NCBI GenBank assembly: GCA_035504215.1
Contig: DATJSI010000002.1
Coordinates: 1 to 64,000 of the forward strand
Origin: Mycobacteriales bacterium
GTDB taxonomy: Bacteria > Actinomycetota > Actinomycetes > JAFAQI01
Length of the DNA stretch: 64,000 nt
Direction of reading: 5' to 3'
Below the pieces are notes generated by a model, which saw only the letters and a program-made list of their open reading frames with translations, made no database searches and had not been told where the DNA came from. The translations under genes were made by a program, and so were the position numbers. Shown one piece after another: positions 16,169-25,204 of this stretch (its first letter is position 1; every line of letters begins with the position of its first letter).

Positions 16169-17467
16169 TCAACGCTCGTCGACGATCCGCCGCATCTTGC
16201 CGACCGACCGTTCGACGCCGTCGGGCTCGACGACCTCCACGTCGAGGCTCACTCCGATCGTCGACTTCACCGTGTCGGCCAGCTGCTCCCCGGCGAGCCG
16301 CGCCGCATCCGCGGAATGATCCGCGCGGCGCTCGACCCGCACCGTCATCGCGTCCATGCGACCCTCCCGTCGTAGGACGCATTGGAAGTGCGGTGAGAGG
16401 GCAGGCGTCCGGAGGATGAGCTCCTCGATCTGGGTCGGGAACACGTTGACGCCGCGCAGGATGATCATGTCGTCGGTGCGGCCGGTGATCTTCTCCATCC
16501 GCCGCATCGTGCGCGCCGTACCCGGGAGCAGGCGCGTGAGATCTCGCGTGCGATAGCGGACGACGGGCATCGCTTCCTTGGTCAGGGAGGTGAAGACCAG
16601 CTCGCCCTCTTGCCCGTCGGGCAGCACCGCGCCGTTCTCCGGGTCGATGACCTCGGGGTAGAAGTGGTCCTCCCAGATGTGCAGGCCGTCCTTGGTCTCG
16701 ACGCACTCGTTCGCGACCCCCGGCCCCATCACCTCGGACAGGCCGTAGATGTCGACCGCATGCATGTCGAGACGCCGCTCGATCTCCAGTCGCATGTCGT
16801 TCGTCCACGGCTCCGCGCCGAAGATGCCCACCTTGAGCGAGGTGTCACGCGGATCGATGCCCTGCCGTTCGAGCTCGTCGACGATCGCAAGCATGTACGA
16901 CGGCGTCACCATGATGACGTCCGGACGGAAGTCCCGGATGAGAAGCACCTGCCGCTCGGTCATGCCGCCCGAGACGGGGATCACCGTGCAACCGAGCGCC
17001 TCTGCGCCGTAGTGCGCACCGAGTCCGCCGGTGAACAGGCCGTAGCCGTAGGCGACGTGCACCTTGTCGCCGGGCCGGCCACCGGAGGCGCGGATCGAGC
17101 GCGCGACCACCGCAGCCCAGGTGCGGATGTCGTTGTCGGTATAGCCGACGACGGTCGGCCGGCCGGTCGTTCCGCTCGAGGCGTGGATGCGGCGCACGGC
17201 GCCCGGCGGCACGGCGAACATTCCGTAGGGGTAGTTCTCGCGAAGGTCGGCCTTGGTGGTGAGCGGGAACCGCGCGAGGTCGGCGAGCTCCCTGCAGTCC
17301 TCGGGATGGACGCCCGCGGCATCGAAGGCCCTCCGGTAATGCGGAACGTTGTCGTAGGCGTGATGGAGCGACCACTGCAGCCGCTCGAGCTGAAGCGCGC
17401 GCAACTCGTCGACCGAGGCGCGTTCGATCGGCTCGAGGTCCTCGGGCCTCGGGGTCAGATCGAGCAT
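16169..17467 (-). CDS. paaK: Phenylacetate-CoA ligase
   Basis: 432-residue adenylate-forming enzyme that activates phenylacetate to its CoA thioester with ATP. Motifs: the P-loop HASSGTTGRPTVVGYT, YGYGLFTGGLG, FGAEPW, YGLSEVMGPG, and the C-terminal RGVNVFPTQIEE; length is normal for PaaK. GGAGGGAG about 6 nt upstream fixes the ATG. No other phenylacetate pathway genes (paaABCDE, paaG, paaZ) are nearby, so it may serve another aromatic acid or a scavenging role. Confidence 0.88.
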   Translation of the reverse strand: MLDLTPRPEDLEPIERASVDELRALQLERLQWSLHHAYDNVPHYRRAFDAAGVHPEDCRELADLARFPLTTKADLRENYPYGMFAVPPGAVRRIHASSGTTGRPTVVGYTDNDIRTWAAVVARSIRASGGRPGDKVHVAYGYGLFTGGLGAHYGAEALGCTVIPVSGGMTERQVLLIRDFRPDVIMVTPSYMLAIVDELERQGIDPRDTSLKVGIFGAEPWTNDMRLEIERRLDMHAVDIYGLSEVMGPGVANECVETKDGLHIWEDHFYPEVIDPENGAVLPDGQEGELVFTSLTKEAMPVVRYRTRDLTRLLPGTARTMRRMEKITGRTDDMIILRGVNVFPTQIEELILRTPALSPHFQCVLRREGRMDAMTVRVERRADHSADAARLAGEQLADTVKSTIGVSLDVEVVEPDGVERSVGKMRRIVDER

Positions 17468-17567
17468 GCCGGCTCCCTCCGCGAGTCGCCATGAGGACGC
17501 TATCCGCCGCGCGGACCGACCCAGAAACCCAGGTGATCACGGCGTCGCGGTTTGTGATATTGGTCGG

Positions 17568-18188
17568 GTGACCGTTGCCCTCGCCGAGTTCACCCTCGCC
17601 GCCACCCTGGTCGTGCTGCTGCCCGGGCCGGACACGCTGGTCGTCATCCGGTCACTGCTCCAGCGCGGGCGGCAGCAGGCGTTGCGGACGGTGCTCGGAG
17701 TACTGACCGGGCTCTCCACGTGGGCGTGCTGCGCCGCACTCGGGATCTCGGCGCTGCTGCGCGCGAGCCATGACGGCTACACCGCTCTGCGGATCGCCGG
17801 TGCGGCGTACCTGTGCCTGCTCGGCATCCAGGCGTTCCGCTCGCGCGGGGCGACGGCAGAGATCGACCGCACCGAATCTCGACGTCGAAGTGTGATCGGG
17901 ACCGGCTATCTGGCGGGACTCATGACCGACCTGCTCAACCCGAAGGTTGGCGTCTTCTTCGTGACCTTCCTGCCGGCGTTCGTTCCGCACGGTGCAGCGG
18001 TGGCACCGGTCACGCTGTTGTTCGGGGTGATCTTCGTTGCGCTGACCGGGTTGTATTTCGTGGTTCTCATCCGGTTCGCCGACCACCTGGTCGCCGGCAT
18101 GCGCAAGCCGCGGTTGCGGCAGGCGCTCGACCGCTGCACCGGCGCCGTCCTGGTCGGATTCGGACTGCGCCTCGCGTTGACCCCGTAG
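17568..18188 (+). CDS. LysE/RhtB-family amino acid exporter
   Basis: 206-residue inner-membrane protein with about six membrane helices. The N-terminal LPGPDTLVVIRSLLQRGRQQAL signature and LNPKVGVFFVTFLPAF are diagnostic for the LysE/RhtB family, which export amino acids or derivatives. GTG at 17568 is chosen because the preceding frame is non-homologous; TGATAT 7 nt upstream hints at a leaderless message. Divergent from paaK. Confidence 0.87.
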   Translation: MTVALAEFTLAATLVVLLPGPDTLVVIRSLLQRGRQQALRTVLGVLTGLSTWACCAALGISALLRASHDGYTALRIAGAAYLCLLGIQAFRSRGATAEIDRTESRRRSVIGTGYLAGLMTDLLNPKVGVFFVTFLPAFVPHGAAVAPVTLLFGVIFVALTGLYFVVLIRFADHLVAGMRKPRLRQALDRCTGAVLVGFGLRLALTP

Positions 18189-18315
18189 GTCGCGCGGGAC
18201 TCCCGGACGGCGAGGCTAACTCTGCCCGATCAAGAACATGAGCGCGATCGCGCCGATCGAGCCGGCAACGACACGACGGCAGAGGTCACCCCGCCCTCAT
18301 CGGCGAGTCCGCGAC

Positions 18316-18371
18316 CCGCCTTAGGCGGTAGGCCAGGCGATCCGTGTCACGGCTGCCCACCTACGGTGGGC
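18316..18371. promoter_or_regulatory. Two palindromes and a predicted -10 upstream of the DUF1801 gene
   Basis: CCGCCT-T-AGGCGG (18316-18328) and GCCCACC-TAC-GGTGGGC (18355-18371) are perfect inverted repeats in the 209-nt gap after the LysE gene. The second covers TACGGT (18362-18367), a good -10 element that would start transcription near 18374, before the GAGGAGG ribosome site. An operator for an unlinked regulator is plausible but unproven. Confidence 0.4.
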
Positions 18372-18397
18372 GAGGACGCGGTTGTTGAGGAGGTTCG

Positions 18398-18754
18398 ATG
18401 TCAGCGGCAGAGATCGATGCTTACCTGGCCGGAGTCGAGGAGCCGAAGCGGTCGACGCTCGATGAGGTGCGCACGCGCATCCTCGAGGTGATCCCGGATG
18501 CCGAGCAGACCATCTCGTACGGTTGCCCGGCGTTCAAGGTGAACGGGAAGACCGTCGCCGGCTTCGCGGCCTTCAAGAACCATCTCAGCTACCTGCCGCA
18601 CAGCGGCTCCGTCTTTCGTGAGCTCGCGGATGAGACCCGCGAGTACGAGCAGACCACCGGTTCGCTGCACTTCCCGATCGACGAGCCGCTCCCTCGACCG
18701 CTGATCAAGAAGCTGCTCGAGATCAGAATGCGACAGGCGGGTGTCGGTGAATGA
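18398..18754 (+). CDS. DUF1801/YdhG-like protein
   Basis: 118-residue cytoplasmic protein of the YdhG/YjhG/DUF1801 fold. Typical features are YLAGVEEPKRSTLDEVRTRI, the central ISYGCPAFKVNGK and FAAFKNHLSYLPHSG. Function in the family is not established; the fold has been linked to iron or ligand binding. GAGGAGG 6 nt upstream makes the ATG start firm. The next ORF, a reductase remnant, begins inside its stop codon (ATGA). Confidence 0.85.
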   Translation: MSAAEIDAYLAGVEEPKRSTLDEVRTRILEVIPDAEQTISYGCPAFKVNGKTVAGFAAFKNHLSYLPHSGSVFRELADETREYEQTTGSLHFPIDEPLPRPLIKKLLEIRMRQAGVGE

Positions 18755-18966
18755 GCACAGTGGTCATGCACACGGTGGTATCGGTCGACGGCTTCATCGC
18801 AGAGGACCACGATGGGACGTCGGACGACTCCGCCGAGCTCGCGGTTCAAGCGCTTGCCCACGCGGAGGCGGACGTCGTACCGCAGTGTGGGCACCTGCCG
18901 ATCTGCTACGACAGCGACGTCACCGGCGCCGCAATTGCGAGCTTCCTCGGGTGCATTCAGGGGTAG
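18751..18966 (+). pseudogene. Truncated dihydrofolate-reductase-family (RibD C-terminal) remnant
   Basis: A 71-codon ORF whose first 22 residues (STVVMHTVVSVDGFIAEDHD) match the start of the RibD_C/DHFR-like family, normally about 180-200 residues. After this the sequence is unrelated to the family and the frame ends. A deletion after about codon 22 is the likely cause. It still overlaps the DUF1801 stop by 4 nt and so is probably translated. A full-length member of the same family lies at 24544-25131. Confidence 0.6.
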
Positions 18967-18975
18967 ATTCCGCGC

Positions 18976-19728
18976 GTGAGCGATACCGGTGGTGTCATCG
19001 TCGTCAGCGGGGGTGGATCAGGAATCGGGCGGGCGACCGTCGAGCGGCTCGCAAGGGATGGCTGGCCGATCCTCGCGGTTGGCCGGCGAGAGGAGCCGTT
19101 GCGGCTGATCGCCGATGACCTCGGCGATCAGGTCGACACCCTCGCAGCCGACGTCGCGACCGAGTCGGGCGCGGCGCTGGTCGCGGCAAAGATCGAGGAC
19201 ATCCGGCTCGGTTGCAAAGGTGTCGTGGCCGCGGCGGGTGGCATTTCGCCGTCGTCGGACGGCGACGAGCGTCAGTTAGACGATGTGCGGCGCGACTGGC
19301 AGGTCGCGTTCGACTCGAACGTGCTCAGCGCCGTGCTTCTGGTCGAAGCACTGCGAGACGACTTGGAGCAAGGGGGCGGCCGGGTGGTCCTGCTGTCGTC
19401 GGTGGCGGCGTTGCGCGGCAGTGGTGGCGGTCCATACGGCGCGATGAAAGCGGCGCTGCACGCGTGGATGTTCGATCTCGCCCGAGATCTCGGTCGCCAC
19501 GGAGGCACGGCGAACGTCGTCGCTCCCGGCTTCGTCCCGGACACCGAGTTCTGGGCCGGCCGACTCACCGACGAGTCCCGGCGCGAGCGAGCCGGCCAGA
19601 CACTGACCGGTCGAGAGGGGTTTCCCGAGGAGATCGCGTCGCTGATCTCCTGGTTGCTCGGCCCGGACGGCGGCTGGATGACCGGCCAGGTTCTTTCGCC
19701 GAACGGCGGGGTGGTCCTCGGCCGCTGA
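18976..19728 (+). CDS. Short-chain dehydrogenase/reductase
   Basis: 250-residue SDR. The N-terminal SGGGSGIGRATVERLARDG binds NAD(P), AAAGG replaces the usual NAG, LLSSVAALRGSGG carries the catalytic Ser, and YGAMK (rather than YxxSK) holds the Tyr/Lys pair. Substrate unknown. The GTG start is supported by TAGATT exactly 6 nt upstream, a leaderless arrangement, with no Shine-Dalgarno. Confidence 0.83.
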   Translation: MSDTGGVIVVSGGGSGIGRATVERLARDGWPILAVGRREEPLRLIADDLGDQVDTLAADVATESGAALVAAKIEDIRLGCKGVVAAAGGISPSSDGDERQLDDVRRDWQVAFDSNVLSAVLLVEALRDDLEQGGGRVVLLSSVAALRGSGGGPYGAMKAALHAWMFDLARDLGRHGGTANVVAPGFVPDTEFWAGRLTDESRRERAGQTLTGREGFPEEIASLISWLLGPDGGWMTGQVLSPNGGVVLGR

Positions 19729-19820
19729 CGACGTCGCCACTCACCGGCGGCCACCGGATCTGCGAACCTGGGATGCGTTGCCGCCGCCCGGACGGCGCCG
19801 AGTAGTCGGACGGAGGTTCG

Positions 19821-20426
19821 GTGAACGCGGACGAATGGAACGCCCGGTACGCCGAGATCGATCTGGTGTGGGGAGCCGAGCCGAACCGGTTCGTGGCCGC
19901 GGAGCTCGCCGACCGACCGTCCGGGCACGCGCTCGATGTCGCCTGCGGTGAGGGACGCAACGCGATCTGGCTGGCGTCCCGTGGTTGGTCGGTAGTCGGC
20001 ATCGACTTCTCGGCCACCGCGATCGACCGCGCCCGCCGGCTCGCGGAGCAGGCCGGCGTCAGCGAGCGGACCGACTTCGCCGTCGTCGACGTCGCCACCG
20101 ACCCACTACCGGCAGGCAGCTATGACGCAGTCGTGATCTCCTACCTGCATCTTTCGGCCGAGGTCCGCAGCCTGGTGATTGGATCTGCGGCCGAGCTCGT
20201 CGCCCGCGACGGCGTGCTGCTCGTCGTGGGGCACGACAGCACGAACCTGACCGCCGGCGTCGGCGGCCCGCAGGATCCCGACGTCCTGTTCGACCCGGAG
20301 GACATCGTCGCCGACATCGGTGGGCAGCTGGTGATCGACAAGGCGGAACGCGTCCATCGGCCGGTCACGACACCGGACGGCGACCGCGTCGCCATCGATG
20401 CGTTGGTCCTTGCATCACGTCACTGA
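19821..20426 (+). CDS. Class I SAM-dependent methyltransferase (TehB-like)
   Basis: 201-residue methyltransferase. The SAM-binding motif LDVACGEGRNAIWLA is at about 35-49, followed by VVGIDFSATAIDRA and DVATDPLPAG. The N-terminal WNARYAEIDLVWGAEPNRF is typical of the TehB/thiopurine-methyltransferase-like group, which often detoxifies small molecules; the substrate here is unknown. GTG start with GGAGG 6 nt upstream. Its last 7 nt overlap the end of the convergent glucoamylase gene. Confidence 0.83.
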   Translation: MNADEWNARYAEIDLVWGAEPNRFVAAELADRPSGHALDVACGEGRNAIWLASRGWSVVGIDFSATAIDRARRLAEQAGVSERTDFAVVDVATDPLPAGSYDAVVISYLHLSAEVRSLVIGSAAELVARDGVLLVVGHDSTNLTAGVGGPQDPDVLFDPEDIVADIGGQLVIDKAERVHRPVTTPDGDRVAIDALVLASRH

Positions 20427-22618
20427 GGAGTGCAGTCCGTCTTCAGATAGCGGCAAGCAACGACCGACGGCTGCTCGAGAATCCGACCGGCCTGCATGTC
20501 CCACGCCAGCCGGATGAACTGCGCGTGCGTCCACAGCAACGGCATCGCCGACATCGTCGGCGTTCCGAGCCGTCGGCCGTCGGTGCCGGTGGGCGGCCGG
20601 CCGTCCCACACCTGCTCGGGCAGCAGGTACCCCTGACCGGCCGCGCCGGCCATCGCCTTGAGGTACGGCGCTGCCGACTGCCCGGCCGCGATCGCGTACT
20701 CGCCACGCTCACCGGAGAGCAGTGGCCACAGCCGGCCGTAGGTCTTCGGGGTACCGGTGCCTTGAATCACCCAGGGTTTGCCGGTGCGCGTCTCGCCGTA
20801 CCCGTCGTAGCTGTAGCGATGCCACATCGGGCCCTCCGGAGTCTGCACCTCGAGCTGGCGGTCCACGACCGGAAGGGTGCTCAGCACGTCCGGATCGTTG
20901 TACGGCAGGACCCCGAGCCGCACCAGCTCGAGGAACGATGGGTCGACAACCTTGCGCTGGTCGACCGCCTTCGGCCCCGAGTCGCCGATCGCATACTTCA
21001 CGCCGGTATTCGGCTTGCCGTTCTTCGTCAGGCGCAGGAAGTACGGCTGCTTCGACAGCGGGCCGTTCGTGGTGACGGTCCATGACTCGATGTGTGACCG
21101 CCACTTGTCCGCGACCGCGAGGTAGTGGGCCGAGGCACCGGCGTGGCCGTTGGCCTTCGCGATGCTAGCGGCGCACACCAGCCCGGCCACCTCCGCGGCC
21201 AGCGTGGCGGGGCTGTAGCCGCTCTGGTTCTCCCACCGCTCCTGCTGAGTGGTCGGACCGGCCTTCACGATCTGGTCGGCGGCTTTCTTGACCTTCGCCC
21301 AGGTGGCCGCACCGTGATCGCCGAGCTCCCAGGCCAACACGATCGGGAACGACCACTCATCGAGCTGATGGCCGGTCCAGAACGGCTTCCCCGTCACCGT
21401 CGAGTTCTGCGGGAACTGGCCGTCGGCCTTCTGCTGGGTATGGAAGAGGAAGTGTTCGGCCCGTTGCGCCGCGCCGCGGTCGCCGGCGAGCAGCAGCGCA
21501 GTGGCGATCTGGTAGAGGTCGCGCGCCCAGACGAGGTGATAAGGCCCGGACGGGTTCGGCGCCGTGCCCTTGGGCGTACCCCACTCCCACGGCATCGTGG
21601 GCGAGGCGATGAAGGCGCCGCGATGGGTCTTGTCCTCGCCGGCAGCAAGCACCATCAGCGAGACGTCATACAGGGTCCGGTACGACGACACGCTGGCCGG
21701 CGCCGGCTTCAACGAGGACAGGAACCGGTGCCAGCCGGCTTCGTATCCGGCTCTGGCCGACCCGAAACCCTTGCGCAGCGAGACGCCTGCGGTGGCCCGG
21801 GCAGACCTAGTGGACGCGCCGAAGCCGAGCGCCAACGTCATGGACCGATGTCCTGGCCGTCCGGTGAGCGCGGTGCGCGCCGTCTGCACGACGTCGCCCT
21901 TTCCCGCGCTGCCGAAGTGACTCGTCAACAAGTGGTGGCGTTTGAGCTGCGTCAGTCCGCTGCTCGCCGTGCCGAGGAAGCCGTTGTCCGTCGCCCGCAG
22001 CGACGGCGCCGTGCGGATCGCGCTGGCCACCCCGGAAGCCTTTGCCACCAGCGAGGATCCAACCGTCCGCGCCGCGTCGTGCATGCCGTCGTTGCCCAGC
22101 GCAGGCTCGTACACGACGTACACCTTGTAGGGATGATCGGTGAGCGAGGTGAAGTGCACTCGCACGAGCACCGTGGCGCGCTTGGGGTCGCTCACGTACG
22201 TCTTCGTGATCCGGTAGTCACCGGACTTGGCCGTATCCACCTGCTGATAGGTGAGGCTGCGCCGGTCCAGCAGCCGGATCCGATGATGCGTCGCGCTGTT
22301 CTCGACATCGGTGAAGTGGCTGCCGTCCGTGACCACCAGCTGGAGCGAGCGGACACTCGGCGTGCTGAGGTTCGGGTAGTACGTGTCGGACAGGGTGCCC
22401 GCGCGCAGGGTGAACCAGACCTTGCTCGCCGTGCCGTACGCCGTGCCGAAGCCCTGCTTGTCGGCGGGTGTGAAGACGGCGGTCTTGCCCGGTGCCTGCG
22501 CGGCCGGCGCCGAGCGAGCCCTCTCCGCCGGATGCTCGGTCGCGCCAATGGCCGGAATCGCGAGCGCGGCGATCGTCGGCACCGCAATCACCAGCGCGAG
22601 TAGTCGCATACGACGCAC
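20420..22618 (-). CDS. Secreted GH15 glucoamylase/glucodextranase-type glycosidase
   Basis: 732-residue exported glycoside hydrolase of family 15. An Arg-started hydrophobic N-terminus ending in AIPAIGATE is a signal peptide. A beta-sandwich N-domain (about 50-290) precedes the alpha/alpha-barrel (about 310-720). Catalytic-domain motifs: YHLVWARDLYQIATALL and, near residue 668, the general-base Glu in LPEQVWD. Such enzymes release glucose from the non-reducing end of starch, dextrin or dextran. GTG at 22618 is chosen because GGAGG lies 6 nt upstream; in-frame codons further upstream are probably untranslated, and ATG 22609 is the alternative. Confidence 0.87.
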   Translation of the reverse strand: MRRMRLLALVIAVPTIAALAIPAIGATEHPAERARSAPAAQAPGKTAVFTPADKQGFGTAYGTASKVWFTLRAGTLSDTYYPNLSTPSVRSLQLVVTDGSHFTDVENSATHHRIRLLDRRSLTYQQVDTAKSGDYRITKTYVSDPKRATVLVRVHFTSLTDHPYKVYVVYEPALGNDGMHDAARTVGSSLVAKASGVASAIRTAPSLRATDNGFLGTASSGLTQLKRHHLLTSHFGSAGKGDVVQTARTALTGRPGHRSMTLALGFGASTRSARATAGVSLRKGFGSARAGYEAGWHRFLSSLKPAPASVSSYRTLYDVSLMVLAAGEDKTHRGAFIASPTMPWEWGTPKGTAPNPSGPYHLVWARDLYQIATALLLAGDRGAAQRAEHFLFHTQQKADGQFPQNSTVTGKPFWTGHQLDEWSFPIVLAWELGDHGAATWAKVKKAADQIVKAGPTTQQERWENQSGYSPATLAAEVAGLVCAASIAKANGHAGASAHYLAVADKWRSHIESWTVTTNGPLSKQPYFLRLTKNGKPNTGVKYAIGDSGPKAVDQRKVVDPSFLELVRLGVLPYNDPDVLSTLPVVDRQLEVQTPEGPMWHRYSYDGYGETRTGKPWVIQGTGTPKTYGRLWPLLSGERGEYAIAAGQSAAPYLKAMAGAAGQGYLLPEQVWDGRPPTGTDGRRLGTPTMSAMPLLWTHAQFIRLAWDMQAGRILEQPSVVACRYLKTDCTPQ

Positions 22619-22729
22619 AGGACACCTCCGGAGGACCGCACTTGTCCTCGGGTCCCTTCCCACAGTTCGAGACACAATGCGGGATGGCCGCAGAACAACC
22701 GCCGATACGGAGGCACCCGTGCGAGAGGC

Positions 22730-22749
22730 GATATCAGTGTGATATCAGT
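22730..22749. promoter_or_regulatory. 11-bp-period direct repeat in divergent intergenic region
   Basis: GATATCAGT occurs at 22730-22738 and again at 22741-22749, on the same face of the helix. The AT-rich pair stands out in the roughly 240-nt region between the divergent glucoamylase and PQQ-propeller genes and may be a shared operator or part of a promoter. No clear -35/-10 pair could be assigned. Confidence 0.4.
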
Positions 22750-22857
22750 TTAGGTGAGCGCTGAAGGCTTTGCTTCCCGGCCTGGCCCATGGGACGCAGG
22801 ACGGCGCAAGGGGGGACGGAACGGCTCGGCCGCACGACCCCCGAGGAGGCACCTGCG

Positions 22858-24471
22858 ATGACGAGAAACCCGACCGGCCAGGCAACGATCGGCGTACTCG
22901 TGCTGCTCACCGGGGCGATGCTGGCGGCAGGATGCAGCAGCGGCAGCAGCCCGGCCACCGGTCCGGCCGCGGCGGCGTGCACCGTCGTCACCCCCCCGTC
23001 GAGCTCGACCGGATCGCCCGGGCACGCCGAGACACCGGCCGGGTCCTGGCCGTACCCGAACGCCGACCTCGCGAACACTCGGGTTGCACCGGGCTCCACG
23101 ATTACGTCGGCGAACGTCTCCTCGCTCGTGCCCGCGTGGTCGTTCACGCTGACCGGCAAGGCGGCGACCAACGTGAAGCAGTCCGGCGCACTGGCCGCGA
23201 ACCCGATCGTGCAAGGTGGGGTCGTCTACATCCAGGATCTCTCCTCGGACGTCTACGCGCTCTCGCTCACAACCGGACGGCCGTTGTGGGAGTACCGGTG
23301 CAACCAACCCGAGAAGAGCGGCCCCGGACCGAACGGCGTCGCCGTGTCGGACGGCAAGGTGTACGGCCTGACGCCGACAGCCGCGTTCGCCCTGGACGCC
23401 TCGACCGGCCGAGCGGACTGGGTCAACGCGGGTCTGCTCAACAGCGGTCAGGGCACGTTCGGCATCCAGCCGCAGGTGGCGGACGGTCGCGTCTATCTCG
23501 CCAGCCAGTACGGCACCGGCTCGGGGGGCGGCGTGTTGATGGCGCTGAACGCGTCGACCGGCAAGCTGGTGTGGAAGTTCAACACTCTCACCGGCCCGGC
23601 GCAGGGCGTACGCGCGCTCGGGCTAGGCGCCGGCGGCGCTTGGGAGACCCCGCTCGTCAGCCCCGACGGATCGGTCACCTACGGGATCGGCAACCCGTAT
23701 CAGACCGTGGCAGAGGCGATCGCGAACCCGGCGAAGCTGCTCTACACCGACAGCGATGTTCGGCTCGACGCCGCGACCGGGAAGCTGCGCTGGTACTACC
23801 AGGCGATTCCGAACGACTTCAAGGACTACGACCTGCAGACGTCACCGATCGCAACGACCGTCAACGGTCAGTCGGTCATCATCGCCTCGGGCAAGATGGG
23901 CAGTGTCTACGAGATCAATGCCGGCACCGGAGCGCTGATCTGGAAGACGCCGGTCGGTGAGCAGAACGGAACGGTCAACGACTCGCTGCTCGCCCTCGAG
24001 CGCAAGATCACGATCAAGACGCCGTACACGATCGCGCCCGGCTCGCTGGGCGGCGTGCTGACCGACCTTGCCGTCGCGGGTGGCAGCGCGTATGTCGCGA
24101 CCCTCAACATCCCGCTCACGTACACGAGCATGGCGCAGGCCGTTCCCACCAAGGTCGCCGGCGCGACGTCGGGCGACTTGGTGGCGATCAACCTCGCAAG
24201 CGGCAAGGTGGAGTGGACCACCAAGGTGAAGCAGGTGCCGGTGGGTGCAGCAACGGTGTCGAACAACCTCATGTTCACGACGCTCTACGACGGGAAGCTG
24301 CTCGCGCTGAGTCGTCGTACCGGCAAGGTCGTCTACGCCCGGCACCTACCGACCTCGACGAACGCGCCGCTGGCAGTCGCCGGCAACACCGTGATCGTCG
24401 CGTCCGGCCACCCGACCGCCGCCACCGCTGAAGGTCCGCCACAGATCGACGCGTACACGCTGCGCAAGTGA
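22858..24471 (+). CDS. PQQ-repeat beta-propeller lipoprotein
   Basis: 537-residue exported lipoprotein. The signal ends in a lipobox LAAGC with the lipidated Cys26, followed by a Ser/Ala-rich linker. The rest is a PQQ-type beta-propeller like quinoprotein alcohol dehydrogenases, with repeats such as YALSLTTGRPLWEYRC, FALDASTGRADWV, LMALNASTGKLVWKF, YEINAGTGALIWKT and LVAINLASGKVEWTT. Whether it is an active PQQ enzyme or a scaffold cannot be judged; a SWENP-like dehydrogenase site is not evident and no cytochrome domain is present. GAGGAGG upstream supports the ATG; longer in-frame openings lack a signal peptide start. Divergent from the glucoamylase. Confidence 0.83.
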   Translation: MTRNPTGQATIGVLVLLTGAMLAAGCSSGSSPATGPAAAACTVVTPPSSSTGSPGHAETPAGSWPYPNADLANTRVAPGSTITSANVSSLVPAWSFTLTGKAATNVKQSGALAANPIVQGGVVYIQDLSSDVYALSLTTGRPLWEYRCNQPEKSGPGPNGVAVSDGKVYGLTPTAAFALDASTGRADWVNAGLLNSGQGTFGIQPQVADGRVYLASQYGTGSGGGVLMALNASTGKLVWKFNTLTGPAQGVRALGLGAGGAWETPLVSPDGSVTYGIGNPYQTVAEAIANPAKLLYTDSDVRLDAATGKLRWYYQAIPNDFKDYDLQTSPIATTVNGQSVIIASGKMGSVYEINAGTGALIWKTPVGEQNGTVNDSLLALERKITIKTPYTIAPGSLGGVLTDLAVAGGSAYVATLNIPLTYTSMAQAVPTKVAGATSGDLVAINLASGKVEWTTKVKQVPVGAATVSNNLMFTTLYDGKLLALSRRTGKVVYARHLPTSTNAPLAVAGNTVIVASGHPTAATAEGPPQIDAYTLRK

Positions 24472-24543
24472 CGAGTCGAGTACCGAGAGGCCGATCGGGG
24501 TCAGCGCGTGGCCTGCCGTAAGCGTGGCAGTCAACGCTGTCAC

Positions 24544-25131
24544 TCAGTCGTCCGGGCGGGTGCGCACCGCGTATCGGTGCATGCTCACGCCACTCGCGAA
24601 TGACTTCTCCTCGAGCAGATCGAGCGGTAGTGGCTCGTCGAGCTCGTCGAACAGCGGGCGACCGGTGCCCAGCACCACGGGATGGGAGAACAGCAGCAAC
24701 TCATCGAGCAGGCCCCGCCGCAGCAGCGCGGTGGCAAGCGTGGCACCGCCGACTCCGATGTCGCCGGTTTCGGTTCGCCGGAGCTCCGCGAGGCGATCGA
24801 GGGCATCGCCGCCACCGAAAACCGTCGTGTTGTGAGACGCCGTCGCGCGCGTGCGAGAGACGAGCACCTTGGGCATGGCGGTCCAGATCTCGCCGAACTC
24901 CCGCAGGTAGTCGGGAAGCGTCCGGTCGTGGCGGGCGTCGGGCCAGAACGGGTTCATCTGGTCATACATGAGCCGCCCTTCGACCATCATCGACAATCGC
25001 CTTGCGCGCTCGTTGAACTCCCGGTGCAGCCCTTCGTCGATGCTCAGCCAGTCGCCCGAGAAATCAGCAGACGGCGAGCGTTCGATGAACAGGTCGAGAG
25101 AGACATTCATCCAATAGACGAATCGCGCCAC
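24544..25131 (-). CDS. Dihydrofolate reductase family (RibD C-terminal domain-like) protein
   Basis: 195-residue protein of the RibD_C/DHFR-like family widespread in actinomycetes. Features: start ARFVYWMNVSLDLFIERS, RRLSMMVEGRLMYDQM, KVLVSRT, GDIGVGGATLATALL (NADPH-loop equivalent) and the C-terminal HPVVLGTGRPLF. Probably an NADPH-dependent reductase of unknown substrate rather than the folate enzyme. The GTG at 25131 is chosen from AGGAG 6 nt upstream; the longer open frame encodes Arg/Ser-rich non-homologous sequence. Confidence 0.82.
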   Translation of the reverse strand: MARFVYWMNVSLDLFIERSPSADFSGDWLSIDEGLHREFNERARRLSMMVEGRLMYDQMNPFWPDARHDRTLPDYLREFGEIWTAMPKVLVSRTRATASHNTTVFGGGDALDRLAELRRTETGDIGVGGATLATALLRRGLLDELLLFSHPVVLGTGRPLFDELDEPLPLDLLEEKSFASGVSMHRYAVRTRPDD

Positions 25132-25204
25132 GAAGGCTCCTTGCCTGTAATGAGTTGCACGTGATGGGCAGCGGGTCCGCGCGACCGTACTCCATCCGAG
25201 GCCC

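Noticed and set aside
16169-17467. Phenylacetate degradation cluster
   Set aside because: Only paaK is present; none of the oxygenase or ring-opening genes is in the window.
18228-18290. Short membrane-like fragment on the minus strand (VVAGSIGAIALMFLIGQ)
   Set aside because: There is no start codon or ribosome site in frame before it and a stop lies just upstream. It could be a remnant, but I cannot support a gene.
21125-22603. 492-codon plus-strand frame opposite the glucoamylase
   Set aside because: Antisense to a gene with signal peptide and catalytic motifs; composition is that of a shadow frame.
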